From Bacteroidales bacterium (GTDB lineage: Bacteria; Bacteroidota; Bacteroidia; Bacteroidales; UBA932), in assembly GCA_017451395.1 (NCBI GenBank), contig JAFSPR010000041.1, forward strand, positions 1 through 63,303: 63,303 nt of DNA. Direction: 5' to 3'. Positions 53,085 through 63,303 of this stretch are shown piece by piece. Under the pieces are notes generated by a model. It ran no database searches. It was not told the DNA's origin and saw only the letters and a list, made by a program, of their open reading frames with translations. Within the stretch, counting starts at the first letter, position 1, and every line of letters starts with the position of its first letter. The translations under genes and the position numbers were made by a program.

Positions 53085-53099
53085 ATCATAAGCGTAAGC

Positions 53100-53202
53100 G
53101 ACATATTATCTGAAAACCTGTTGCCACCCTCGGCATCATAAGAGGGAGGGGCCCACCGCAGGTGGGAGGGGTCGCGAAGCGACGGTTTTCAGATGATATG
53201 TC
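53100..53202. repeat. Arm-palindrome element between atpG and atpA
   Basis: Inverted 19-base arms (53100-53118 and 53184-53202, one mismatch, GACATATTATCTGAAAACC on the left) enclose a 65-base body nearly identical to the trmB copy (CCACCCTCGGC, AAGAGGGAGGGGCCCAC, GTGGGAGGGGTCG). Since the rest of the atp operon is nearly gapless, this insert separates the two genes. Confidence 0.9.
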
Positions 53203-53212
53203 GGTGAAGCGA

Positions 53213-54796
53213 TCATTTCATTGCTAAAATAACTGATTCAGCGGTGTCAGTAAGGATCTTTTCAATCTCCGGGGTAAGTTTGCCTTCTCCCAGAGGCTCG
53301 AGGACATCGGCCCTGTGCGTGGCGCGGAGACGGTCCAGGAAGGCGTCCTGGAAGGCGCGGACGGAAGAGACAGGAATGTCTCTCATAAGGCCACGCGTGC
53401 CGCAGTAGAGCACCGCCACCTGCTCCCCAACCGGCATAGGGCTGTACTGGGGCTGGATGAGGAGCTGGTTATTCTTGCGGCCCTTATCCAGAGCAAGTTC
53501 GGTAACTTTATCAACATCCGAGGAGAACTTTGAGAAAGCCTCCAGTTCCGCCCACTGGGCCTGGTCAATCTTAAGGGTGCCGGCCACCTTCTTCATGGAC
53601 TTAACCTGGGCGCTTCCGCCAACGCGGGAAACGGAAATACCCACATTGATAGCGGGACGCACGCCCTGGTTGAAGAGAGCCTGCTCCAGGTAAATCTGGC
53701 CGTCCGTGATGGAAATCACGTTTGTAGGGATATAGGCCGATACATCTCCGGCCTGAGTCTCGATTATTGGAAGAGCCGTAAGGGATCCGCCGCCTTTCAC
53801 CTTGTCCTTCAGGGCATCCGGGAGGTCGTTCATCTGAGCCGCAACCTCCTGCTGGTCGATTATTCGGGCGGCGCGCTCCAGAAGACGTGAATGCAGGTAG
53901 AAAATGTCTCCGGGATATGCCTCGCGACCGGAAGGACGTTTCAGGATCAGGGACACCTCACGGTATGCCACAGCCTGCTTTGAGAGGTCGTCGAAGACAA
54001 CCAGCGCGTGGCGCCCGGTGTCACGGAAGTACTCGCCAATTGCCGCCCCGGCAAACGGAGCGTAATACTGAAGGGCTGCGGGATCTGCAGCCGTGGCGGC
54101 AACCACAATGGTGTAATCCATCGCCTTGTGCTCTCTCAGAGTCTGTACTATTGAAGCCACGGTTGAGCCCTTCTGGCCCACGGCAACATAGATGCAGTAC
54201 ACGGGCTCCCCTGCCTCGTAGGCGCTTCTCTGATTGATGATCGTATCAATTGCGATGGCTGTCTTACCGGTCTGGCGGTCTCCGATTATGAGTTCTCGCT
54301 GGCCGCGGCCGATAGGAATCATAGCGTCAATGGCCTTAAGGCCCGTCTGGAGAGGCTCTGAAACCGGCTGACGGAAGATAACGCCCGGAGCCTTTCTCTC
54401 CAGAGGCATATCTATCTTCACCCCGCCAACGGCGCCAAGGCCGTCCAGGGGATTTCCCAGGGGGTCTATCACCCTGCCAAGGAGGCTGTCGTTCACTCCC
54501 ACTGAGGCAATGCGGCCGGTGCGGCGCACCAGCATTCCCTCCTTCACGTGATCCGTGGGGCCCATAAGCACGGCGCCCACGTTATCGGCCTCAAGGTTCA
54601 TCACCACGGCCATAACTCCGCCGCCGCAGTCAAGGAGTTCCCCGGCCTCGGCGTGGTCCAGGCCATAGATGCGCACTACGCCGTCGCTCACCTGCAGGGC
54701 CTTTCCGATCTCCTCAAACTGGAGGTCGTTTTTCATATCCCTGAGTTGGCTGAGAAGGATTTCGCTTACTTCGCTTGGTTTAAGAGATACGCTCAT
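53213..54796 (-). CDS. atpA: ATP synthase alpha subunit
   Basis: The 527-residue protein has Walker [14 protein letters not shown], the arginine-finger region and [25 protein letters not shown]. It is about 15-20 residues longer than the E. coli protein, mainly by loops typical of Bacteroidetes. It shares one base with atpH at 54796. Confidence 0.98.
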   Translation of the reverse strand: MSVSLKPSEVSEILLSQLRDMKNDLQFEEIGKALQVSDGVVRIYGLDHAEAGELLDCGGGVMAVVMNLEADNVGAVLMGPTDHVKEGMLVRRTGRIASVGVNDSLLGRVIDPLGNPLDGLGAVGGVKIDMPLERKAPGVIFRQPVSEPLQTGLKAIDAMIPIGRGQRELIIGDRQTGKTAIAIDTIINQRSAYEAGEPVYCIYVAVGQKGSTVASIVQTLREHKAMDYTIVVAATAADPAALQYYAPFAGAAIGEYFRDTGRHALVVFDDLSKQAVAYREVSLILKRPSGREAYPGDIFYLHSRLLERAARIIDQQEVAAQMNDLPDALKDKVKGGGSLTALPIIETQAGDVSAYIPTNVISITDGQIYLEQALFNQGVRPAINVGISVSRVGGSAQVKSMKKVAGTLKIDQAQWAELEAFSKFSSDVDKVTELALDKGRKNNQLLIQPQYSPMPVGEQVAVLYCGTRGLMRDIPVSSVRAFQDAFLDRLRATHRADVLEPLGEGKLTPEIEKILTDTAESVILAMK

Positions 54797-55356
54797 CAGA
54801 TAATTCTTCTATTCTTTTCTATAAACTGTTCACGGATAAGGTCCAACTGGCGCCTTACGCTGGCATCCAGAAGGTAGTCGTCAAGGTCAAACACAAAGCC
54901 TCCCACAAGGTCCGGGTCCACCTCCACCTCTATGATAACATCGTCCCCGGTCTTTTGCTTCACCAGGGCCTTCAGGCGCTGAAGTAGGCGCTCGGAGGGT
55001 TCACGCGCAGTGGCAAGGCGGGCTTTCCTTATGCCGATGCTCCTGTGGTAGATGTCCACAAAGTCCCTCAGGATATCCTCCACAAGATTCATCCTACCGT
55101 TCTTGTTAAGAAGGGTGAGGAAACGGCTCATCTCCGTGGAAAGCCTGTTTCCCAGCGCTCCCTGGAGGAGTTTTTTCTTGTCGAATGGAGACACCACGTC
55201 ATCGGCGGCGGTAACCATACGCCTGAGATCCGGGACGGTGCGGATTGCGCCCAGCAGGGTCTCTGCCTCGGAGCACACAAGTTCCCCCTGCCCGCTCTCA
55301 CGGGCATATTTCACCAGCGCATAGGCATAGCGTGTTATGACGATACTACGGTTCAC
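54796..55356 (-). CDS. atpH: ATP synthase delta subunit
   Basis: The 186-residue protein begins [15 protein letters not shown] and ends with the delta motif region [39 protein letters not shown]. Part of the stator. Overlaps atpF by 4 bases. Confidence 0.95.
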   Translation of the reverse strand: MNRSIVITRYAYALVKYARESGQGELVCSEAETLLGAIRTVPDLRRMVTAADDVVSPFDKKKLLQGALGNRLSTEMSRFLTLLNKNGRMNLVEDILRDFVDIYHRSIGIRKARLATAREPSERLLQRLKALVKQKTGDDVIIEVEVDPDLVGGFVFDLDDYLLDASVRRQLDLIREQFIEKNRRII

Positions 55357-55859
55357 GATCCAAGTCTGGCCTCATTTGCCTCATCCACCAGGGACTCTAT
55401 GAAAGCCCTCTGGCTGCCGGTATCCTGGAGTTCGTGGCGGAGCACTTTTTCCGCCACCTCAACGCTGAGGAGGGCAATTTCCTTCCGGACATCCCGCAGG
55501 GCACTCTCTTTCTCCGCCTCAATCTGGAGCCTTGCGTTTGCAATGATTGCATCGGCCTCGGAACGCGCCTGGGCCTTAGCGTCGGCAAGGATCTTTGCCT
55601 TCGCTTCCGTTGCCTCACGGATCATCTGGGTCTGCTCCCTCCTGGTTTCCTCCAGCATCCGGGAATGCTCGTCTTTCCACTGAGCCATCTGCGCCTTGAT
55701 TGCGTCGGCATCCTTCAGCGACTGTACGATCTTGGCGCTGCGTTTATCCACCATATCGGTTATAATTGGAAAACCGAACTTTGCAAGGAGGAAAAACACA
55801 ATGCCGAAAATCACGACCATCCAGAAAAGGAGGCCGAAATCTGGCGTCACTAGGTTCAT
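55353..55859 (-). CDS. atpF: ATP synthase subunit b
   Basis: The 168-residue protein has one N-terminal membrane helix (LFWMVVIFGIVFFLLAKFGFPII) and a long charged helix with many Ala, Gln and Glu, as in the stator b subunit. It begins 2 bases after atpE. Confidence 0.95.
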   Translation of the reverse strand: MNLVTPDFGLLFWMVVIFGIVFFLLAKFGFPIITDMVDKRSAKIVQSLKDADAIKAQMAQWKDEHSRMLEETRREQTQMIREATEAKAKILADAKAQARSEADAIIANARLQIEAEKESALRDVRKEIALLSVEVAEKVLRHELQDTGSQRAFIESLVDEANEARLGS

Positions 55860-55861
55860 GG

Positions 55862-56122
55862 CTACTTAATTACAATTGCAAGCAGTGCAACTATGATTGC
55901 AAACAGGGCTGCGCCCTCAACCATACCGGCGGCGATAATCATAGAGGTACGCAGGTTGCCGGCGCTTTCCGGCTGGCGGGCGATTGCCTCCATAGTGGAT
56001 TTGCCGATTTTACCGATGCCGATGGCCGCGGCGATGGCAGCGATGGCGGCGCCAAGGGCGGCACCCGCCTTTCCGAGGGCTGCGCCCGCGGCTGCCTGGA
56101 GAATGATTGTACTTAAGATCAT
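55862..56122 (-). CDS. atpE: ATP synthase subunit c
   Basis: The 86-residue protein is two membrane helices with a Gly/Ala-rich first helix (AGAALGAAIAAIAAAIGIGKIG) and the ion-binding Glu in the second (MVEGAALFAIIVALLAIV). The sequence around this Glu, with no Gln ligand in helix one, suggests H+ rather than Na+, but I cannot exclude Na+. Nineteen bases separate it from atpB. Confidence 0.95.
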   Translation of the reverse strand: MILSTIILQAAAGAALGKAGAALGAAIAAIAAAIGIGKIGKSTMEAIARQPESAGNLRTSMIIAAGMVEGAALFAIIVALLAIVIK

Positions 56123-56141
56123 AATATCAAAGTTTTAAAGT

Positions 56142-57097
56142 TTATTCCTCTTCCTTCTGCCTTGCCAGCCCTATGTAAATGGAACTGAGCATAGTGAAAA
56201 CATAAGCCTGGATAAACGCCACAAGGCACTCCAGGGCATCCAGGAACACCCCGAAGAGCACGCTCACAACCGTCATTCCTCCGCCAAGGAGCGGACCGTA
56301 CTTGGCCATTATGAAAATGATACACACCATACTGAGTATCATAATATGGCCCGCCAGCATATTGGCGAAGAGACGGATGGTAAGGGATACCGGCTTCATA
56401 ATGGCGCTGAACACCTCAATTACCGGCATTATGGGTTTAAGGAAGCCCGGAACGTCCGGGGCGAAAATCTCCTTATAATAATGCTTGGTGCCGTTGAAAT
56501 TCACCGTGAAGAATGTGCAGAGCGCAAGCACCAAGGTAATGGCAATATTACCTGTGAGATTGGCCCCTCCCGGGAAGAACGGCATAATCCCCAGGAAGTT
56601 ATTGAAAAGAATCCACAGGAAGGCCATGCAAAGGTACGGGGAGAACTTCCTGTAATCAGGGCCGATATTCTCCTTTGCCATATCGTGCACCATCATCACA
56701 AGCGGCTCCATTGCGGCCGCAAGGCCTGTAGGGGCCTCCTCAAGGGCATCGTGTTTCCTGTACCACCTTGCAGTAAGAAGGATTATGACAAGAAGGAGCG
56801 CCGTACTCATCATAAGGGCAAGCACGTTCTTGGTTATGGAGATATCCACGGGGCGCTTTCCCGTAGTGGCATTCACCAGTTTCCCGTCCTCGTTGAACGT
56901 ATATCCGTAATCTCCGGCGTGATGCGCCGTAAACACCTTCACACCCCTGTCTATCACTATGCACGGCAGCGGAATTGCCACCGGCTTTCCCTTCCACTCA
57001 GTAATGTGCCATTCATACTCATCCCCGATATGCTCAAAGATGATCTCCGACACATTGATCTCCTGAAGGAGAAACAGCGATATGAGGAAACTAAGGA

Positions 57098-57101
<4 letters not shown>
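56142..57101 (-). CDS. atpB: ATP synthase subunit a
   Basis: The 319-residue protein has an N-terminal region of about 100 residues outside the core (IIFEHIGDEYEWHITEWKGKP), then membrane helices with SLTIRLFANMLAGHI (conserved Arg) and AFIQAYVFTMLSSIYIGLA. The long start is common in Bacteroidetes. It overlaps atpC by 4 bases. Confidence 0.96.
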
Positions 57102-58872
<1,771 letters not shown>

Positions 58873-58905
58873 TTAGTTCGTCAAGATAGAGGGTAGTTTA
58901 TCTTA

Positions 58906-58936
58906 CAAAGTTAGCATTTTTTTATTCGGTGGCAAA
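58906..58936 (-). promoter_or_regulatory. ATP synthase operon promoter
   Basis: Minus strand TTTG (58936-58933), 19-base spacer, TAACTTTG (58913-58906). The -33 box lies inside the 3' end of the upstream gene. The next 48 bases lead to atpD. Confidence 0.85.
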
Positions 58937-60844
58937 CTTGAAGAAGGCGTCAATGTCGGCCTTTTTCTCAAGGCGAACGATGTAGCAGGTGTTGCCAAGG
59001 TCGTCGGAGAGGGCGTCAGGGACTCGGGAAGCCATGCGGACATCACTGCCGTAGCGTGCCAGGATATCCTGGTGGGAGTGTTTGTACTGATGGTTGTCAC
59101 GGCGGCCCACATAGCCTATGTAGGAACTTTCCCCGAGGGGCTTACGGGCCTCGTCGAAGGCTACCATATCGGCCCAGATCTGATAGACGTCCGTATTGTG
59201 GGCGAAGTTCATCATATCCGGGGTGTAGCCTCCCGGCGGGCGCATATTCACCTCCAGGCCCACGTAGTCGCCCTTCTTGCCAAGGCCCTCGCGGTCGCGG
59301 TCCAACTGGAAGAACTCCAGGTGCACGAAACGGCTCTTTATGCCGAAGGCGTTCACCGTGCGGCGGCCTATTTCCGAGAGTTTTGCGGGAACGGTCTTGT
59401 TGGTCCAGTAGCAGCAGTCAAGGTTGCCGTGGACTATCTCCATAACGGGCGTTGGGAACACGGTATTGTTCTCGAAGATGGCTTCTCCCTTTGAGTTGAA
59501 AATGGCGTCGTAACTTACCAGGAGACCGGTTATGAACTCCTCAACCACATAGTAGCCCATATCCTTGGCGTGGTGCTCAAGCCACTGCTCAAGGTCGGCC
59601 ACGGTGCAGATCTTTGTGGTACCGCCGGCGCCCATTCCGCTGTCCGGTTTGGCAATTACGGGATATCCGGTCTTCTTTACAAAGGCCTTTATCTTTGCAG
59701 GACCTTCCACGCCTTTTATCTGGCGGGCCGTAGGGATGCCGCCAAGGGCGTAGTACTTTTTCATCTCGGACTTGTTCTTGATGGCCGATATATGGTCCGT
59801 CTTGATTCCGGTTGTAATGTTGAAATCCGTCCTCAGGCGGGCATCCTGCTCCAGCCACCACTCGTTGTTGGACTCCAGCCAGTCTATCTTTCCCCACTTG
59901 TGGGCAAACCACGCAACGGCGCGGTACACCTCCCCGTAGTCCTCCAGGTTCTGTACCCTGTAGTAGTCGGAAATGCTTTGCTTGAGTTCCCAGGAGAGGT
60001 TCTCGTAGGGCTGGTCGGCTATGGCAAGGACGTTGATTCCGTTGGCTTTTGCCCCGGCGCAGAAGTGCCAGTAAGTGTCCGGGAAATGGGGAGAAATGAA
60101 TATGAGGTTCATAAATGAGTATGTTTTGTTTTCTTCGGATACGCGGCGCATGGCTCCGCGGGATATTTCAAATGCCTCTCCGCAGAGGGTGCTGCGGCCA
60201 TTTTCAACTTTCACGAAACCACCGTCGCGGAAAGTGTAGAAGCGGTGGCCCTGACTGTCAGGGAAGGCTATGTCTTCAAAAAGGCGCAGGCCGTCCACGG
60301 TTGCCCATCGGACCTGCTCCATATGTGGTATAAGTTGGATATCAGTAAGGCCGAGGCCCCTTAGCCAACGCTTATACTGAGGGTCTACTGCTTCACCCGG
60401 AAGTTCTGGATGGGAATATACTATATCGGCACAGTTCATAGAACCGGCGCTGCAGCCCATGATGACCCCGTCAAAACCCTTCAGGATATCTTTAAGGCCG
60501 ATTTCATTAATGAAACGGTTCTGGGTGGGGACGTGCCCGCCGCAAAGGATTACCCAATCCGATTCCTCCACCAGACGGGCGGTTTGAGATGCATTGTGGC
60601 GGTCAAGCATCACAATTCTTTCCGTCTCTATTCCGGAGCGGTGGATGCAGAGGCTCATACCCTTTTCCACGGAGTCCGTGAAGCCTTTGTCGTCAGGGGC
60701 GGCGCTTACAAGCAGCACCCGCGGCTTCCGGCCGGGGCCGGTGGCGCGCAAAAGGGAAGCCTTTACATCGGAAAGGAATCCGTTATCCTGCGTAAAGTGA
60801 TCTTCCCCGAATCTGGTGGGACTGCCGGTAAGATATAGAATCAT
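58922..60844 (-). CDS. Peptidase S51-like domain fused to ATP-grasp ligase
   Basis: The 640-residue protein has two parts. Residues 1-240 resemble peptidase E/cyanophycinase (family S51), with the nucleophile in MGCSAGSMN (Ser132). From Met245, MNLIFISPHFPDTYWHFC begins what looks like a separate ATP-grasp ligase, with AKPDSGMGAGGT, VVEEFITG and GLEVNMRPPGG motifs. A peptide- or amide-cleaving domain fused to a carboxylate-amine ligase is unusual. At the junction an alternate frame would read TTATGA, a stop-start overlap, so one base change could separate two genes. It overlaps lpxK by 4 bases. Confidence 0.83.
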   Translation of the reverse strand: MILYLTGSPTRFGEDHFTQDNGFLSDVKASLLRATGPGRKPRVLLVSAAPDDKGFTDSVEKGMSLCIHRSGIETERIVMLDRHNASQTARLVEESDWVILCGGHVPTQNRFINEIGLKDILKGFDGVIMGCSAGSMNCADIVYSHPELPGEAVDPQYKRWLRGLGLTDIQLIPHMEQVRWATVDGLRLFEDIAFPDSQGHRFYTFRDGGFVKVENGRSTLCGEAFEISRGAMRRVSEENKTYSFMNLIFISPHFPDTYWHFCAGAKANGINVLAIADQPYENLSWELKQSISDYYRVQNLEDYGEVYRAVAWFAHKWGKIDWLESNNEWWLEQDARLRTDFNITTGIKTDHISAIKNKSEMKKYYALGGIPTARQIKGVEGPAKIKAFVKKTGYPVIAKPDSGMGAGGTTKICTVADLEQWLEHHAKDMGYYVVEEFITGLLVSYDAIFNSKGEAIFENNTVFPTPVMEIVHGNLDCCYWTNKTVPAKLSEIGRRTVNAFGIKSRFVHLEFFQLDRDREGLGKKGDYVGLEVNMRPPGGYTPDMMNFAHNTDVYQIWADMVAFDEARKPLGESSYIGYVGRRDNHQYKHSHQDILARYGSDVRMASRVPDALSDDLGNTCYIVRLEKKADIDAFFKFATE

Positions 60845-61845
60845 AGGCTGTCCAGAATCTCCACAAAGGCTTTCTCATCATCCTCACTTATAAAGGCCGC
60901 CTCTATGGGGAGATAGAAAAGGCGCTGCTTAAGGGAGTCCGGGACGGACTTCACTTCACGGAGGCGCTGGGCATCCTTTTCCGTTGTCATAACGCACGCC
61001 GTGGGGGTTTCCTTTACGGCCGCGGACATAGCGCGGACATCGGCCTTTGTAAACCGGTGGTGGTCCTTATACTCAAGGCGCTTCACTATCTTGTAGGAGT
61101 CGGAAAGGTAACTCCTTAACGGCGCATTATTGGCAATCCCGGACACCAGGATTACCTTGCTGGAGTACGTGTAACGGGGATCGGCCTCCGGGAACACGGG
61201 CTCCGGGGAGGCGTACTTTATCGAGGTGAAAAAGAGTTTCTGCCCAGGCTTCAGGGAAAGTTTCCGGCGCATTTCCTGACGGGTCCAGCTGTCAAGTTCC
61301 GGGGGGCATTTTGTAACAATCACGATATCGGCCGCATAAAGGCGGGAAGGAAGGTCACGGAGACGGCCGTAAGGAAGAAGCCTGTCTTCATATACCGGCC
61401 GATTGTAGTCCACCAGCACTATGCTGAGGCTGGGATTCAGGCGGCGGTACTGGAAGGCGTCGTCAAGCACAATCAGGTCTGCCCCTTCAAGTTTACGGCA
61501 GCCCTCAACCCTGTTTTTGTCCACCGCCACGGTGACGCCGTGGAACTTACGGGCTATCTGGAGAGGTTCGTCGCCGACAAATGAGGCCGATGAAGAATCC
61601 GGCTTTACTATCTGAAAGCCGCGGGACTTGCGCTTGTACCCCCTGGAGAGGACGGCAAGGGGCTTGAAGCCCCAGCGGTCGCTTACCCTCAGTTGCCTCA
61701 GAAGCATCTCCACGTGAGGGGTCTTGCCGGTGCCGCCTACGGTGATGTTCCCCACGCAGATTGTGGGGACATCGGCCTTGAAACTCTTTTTCCAGCCCTT
61801 ATTGTAGGCAAGGTGCCTTAGCCTTAACCAGAGACCGTATATCAT
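60841..61845 (-). CDS. lpxK: Tetraacyldisaccharide 4'-kinase
   Basis: The 334-residue protein has the LpxK P-loop GNITVGGTGKTP, then LSRGYKRKSRGF and LDDAFQYRRL. It phosphorylates lipid A at the 4' position. It begins one base inside the pfkA stop and is first-strand neighbour to the fusion gene. Confidence 0.94.
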   Translation of the reverse strand: MIYGLWLRLRHLAYNKGWKKSFKADVPTICVGNITVGGTGKTPHVEMLLRQLRVSDRWGFKPLAVLSRGYKRKSRGFQIVKPDSSSASFVGDEPLQIARKFHGVTVAVDKNRVEGCRKLEGADLIVLDDAFQYRRLNPSLSIVLVDYNRPVYEDRLLPYGRLRDLPSRLYAADIVIVTKCPPELDSWTRQEMRRKLSLKPGQKLFFTSIKYASPEPVFPEADPRYTYSSKVILVSGIANNAPLRSYLSDSYKIVKRLEYKDHHRFTKADVRAMSAAVKETPTACVMTTEKDAQRLREVKSVPDSLKQRLFYLPIEAAFISEDDEKAFVEILDSL

Positions 61846-62834
61846 TACATTGAAAGGACGTTGAGCACCGAGATGAGTTCCGTGTTGATGGGTTTGTCCA
61901 TCTTGATGGCGCGGGAGATGGGGACGTACACTATTTCGTCGTTCTTTATGCCCACCATAATGTTGCGCTGGCCTTCAAGCAGGGCCTCTATTGCGGCGTA
62001 ACCCATACGGGAAGCCAGGATGCGGTCATATGCGGAAGGGGTGCCGCCCCTCTGGAGGTGGCCAAGGATTGTGACGCGGGCGTCAAACTGAGGGAACTCC
62101 TTCTTGATACGGTCTGCGTAATACATTGCGCCGCCGTGGCCGTCTTTCTGGGATTCACTCACAAGGACTATTGCGCTATTCTTGGATTTGCGCTTTCCCC
62201 TTTCGATGAATTCGGCAAGCTGGTCAACGTCCGTCTTTCCCTCAGGGATGATGGCGGCCTCCGCGCCGGAAGCGATTGCGCTGTTCTGGGCAAGGAAGCC
62301 GGCATCACGGCCCATAACCTCGATGAAGAAGATGCGGTCATGAGAATTTGCGGTATCGCGGATCTTGTCCACGCATTCCACAATGGTATTGAGGGCACTG
62401 TCGTAGCCAATGGTGGAGTCCGTTCCGTAGAGGTCATTGTCAATGGTTCCGGGAAGGCCGATGATAGGGATATCGTACTCCCTTGCAAACAGCTGCGCGC
62501 CTGTTAGGGAGCCGTTGCCGCCAATCACCACAAGGGCATCGATTCCGGCCTCTACCATGTTCTCATAAGCTGCCTTGCGGCCCTCGGGGGTGAGGAAAGC
62601 CCCGCAGCGGGCTGTCTTGAGGATGGTTCCGCCCCTCTGGATGGTGTTGGACACGGATGAGGAGGTGAATTTCTGGAATTCCTTCTCTATGAGACCCTGA
62701 TAACCTCTCATGATTCCAACCACGTTCATGTCGTGGTAACGGGCGCTGCGGGTGACGGCCCTGATGGCTGCGTTCATTCCGGGGGCGTCTCCGCCTGAGG
62801 TAAGTACGCCGATAGTGTTGATTTTGCGTTCCAT
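61845..62834 (-). CDS. pfkA: 6-phosphofructokinase with Asn at the GGDGS position
   Basis: The 329-residue protein carries PFK motifs: [35 protein letters not shown] (catalytic Asp), and VMGRDAGF. The ATP/Mg loop, GGDGS in most family members, reads GGNGS (Asn107, codon AAC at 62516-62514). The affected Asp contacts Mg-ATP in E. coli PfkA. Whether it alters nucleotide or PPi use is unknown. It is the first gene of the operon pfkA-lpxK-fusion. Confidence 0.93.
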   Translation of the reverse strand: MERKINTIGVLTSGGDAPGMNAAIRAVTRSARYHDMNVVGIMRGYQGLIEKEFQKFTSSSVSNTIQRGGTILKTARCGAFLTPEGRKAAYENMVEAGIDALVVIGGNGSLTGAQLFAREYDIPIIGLPGTIDNDLYGTDSTIGYDSALNTIVECVDKIRDTANSHDRIFFIEVMGRDAGFLAQNSAIASGAEAAIIPEGKTDVDQLAEFIERGKRKSKNSAIVLVSESQKDGHGGAMYYADRIKKEFPQFDARVTILGHLQRGGTPSAYDRILASRMGYAAIEALLEGQRNIMVGIKNDEIVYVPISRAIKMDKPINTELISVLNVLSM

Positions 62835-62844
62835 TCGATTAATT

Positions 62845-63036
62845 GTGACTTATCCTGCAAAAATACACAAAAAACCGCAAAAAAGCGACACCATCTGGAG
62901 CCTGGGCGGCAAGGCCCTTGGAGCAGCGGATTCCGACACCACCGTGAGCTTCAAGCAGCGTGCGGAAGCCTACCTTCTTTCAATAGGAGTATCCCAGAAA
63001 GACATTGACGACCTCCGCACCCTGATGCTTGAATAG
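62845..63036 (+). pseudogene. Possible gene remnant
   Basis: A plus-strand frame from a weak GTG gives 63 residues whose last 48 (IWSLGGKALGAADSD...VSQKDIDDLRTLMLE) look coding: amphipathic and helix-rich. There is no clear start, and the first part overlaps the pfkA upstream region. It may be the end of a decayed gene or a small gene with an unrecognised start. Confidence 0.3.
62858..62865 (-). promoter_or_regulatory. -7 box before pfkA
   Basis: TATTTTTG on the minus strand, about 23 bases before the start codon. No TTTG is found at the usual spacing. Confidence 0.5.
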
Positions 63037-63063
63037 CCAAATTCACTTTAAGCCGGGCAAATA

Positions 63064-63303
63064 TTACTCTATGGCCGATATTATATCGGCATAGTTGCTC
63101 CAGCCCTCGGCCTCCTTGTAGGCGTCCACGGAGCCGGAAGGCACGCGGATTTCGAAGTCGAAGCGGCGGGGCAGGAAGTTGGAGCTGATATCCGCGCCGG
63201 GGGTATGGGGAGGCGTAGCGGCGAGGACAGTCAGCTTTTCAAGGGCAGACCTGTAAAACGCCTCAGCCTCAATCGCCTCCACGGTGGAAGGAAGCGTGAA
63301 ATC
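63064..63303 (-). CDS. BspA-like leucine-rich repeat protein, 3' end only
   Basis: The frame is open to the right edge; 79 residues are visible, ending with a stop. The text FTLPSTVEAIEAEAFYRSALEKLTVLAATPP is one LRR_5 repeat, followed by VPSGSVDAYKEAEGWSNYADIISAIE, the typical end of BspA/Treponema-type surface proteins in gut Bacteroidales. The start is outside the window. Confidence 0.8.
   Translation of the reverse strand, partial: DFTLPSTVEAIEAEAFYRSALEKLTVLAATPPHTPGADISSNFLPRRFDFEIRVPSGSVDAYKEAEGWSNYADIISAIE

Overview
The window is from a Bacteroidales chromosome with moderately high GC. Genus cannot be fixed from the sequence. The evidence is: the Bacteroidetes promoter form TTTG-N19/20-TAnnTTTG in front of several genes; the Bacteroidetes ATP synthase order atpD-C-B-E-F-H-A-G; a complete-length Rnf cluster preceded by rseC; GH109 proteins; a Wza with many SLBB repeats; DUF3108, RicT/PSP1 and BspA-type leucine-rich proteins. 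Most of the window is ordinary core genome in tight operons. The unusual parts are repeats and small inserts.

Layout. 1-2.3 kb: the 3' part of a surface protein gene and a higBA toxin-antitoxin pair with palindromic operators. 2.8-8.2 kb: a five-gene signalling operon (hybrid-less histidine kinase with a TPR sensor, a kinase-less copy of that sensor, a stand-alone receiver, another TPR membrane protein, a small membrane protein). 8.2-8.35 kb: tRNA-Val. 17.05 to 8.37 kb (minus): a polysaccharide export operon wza-wzz that continues into a K+/H+ antiporter, an MscS channel and a barrel protein. 17.2-23.5 kb: a secreted unknown, two GH109 proteins, an N-acetylhexosamine-kinase-like protein, tRNA-Arg and DcuB. 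38.9 to 23.5 kb (minus): one long tightly packed run from trxA through LOG, polyprenyl synthase, DNA polymerase delta', ricT, trmB, merR, nif3, a zinc-ribbon protein, dnaB, DUF3108, rseC and rnfBCDGEA to an EamA transporter. rnfA carries a one-base frameshift. 38.9-40.65 kb: an AT-rich islet bounded by direct copies of a palindromic element and holding a broken Rhs-type toxin tip plus a lipoprotein. 40.65-47.4 kb: a barrel protein and an RND efflux operon. 47.5-48.5 kb: lgt. 48.5-51.1 kb: a phosphatase/organophosphate-transporter pair between long inverted repeats. 51.2-58.9 kb (minus): the ATP synthase operon ending in a YitT protein. 58.9-62.8 kb (minus): pfkA-lpxK-peptidase/ATP-grasp fusion. 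The right edge holds the 3' end of a BspA-like leucine-rich gene.

The strongest unexplained signals are (i) a GC-rich element with a conserved 65-base body whose flanking arms differ at each locus but are inverted copies of each other, once inserted in frame in trmB, once in atpG and once between atpG and atpA; (ii) a family of about 110-base palindromic elements with conserved shoulders and a changing central palindrome, which brackets both small inserts; (iii) the two-gene transport cassette between inverted repeats; (iv) a heptamer, GGCCGAT, that I count by eye about 80-90 times where under 10 are expected; and (v) the signalling operon with a duplicated sensor that lost its kinase. All functional statements are from reading the translated sequences and family knowledge; no search was run.
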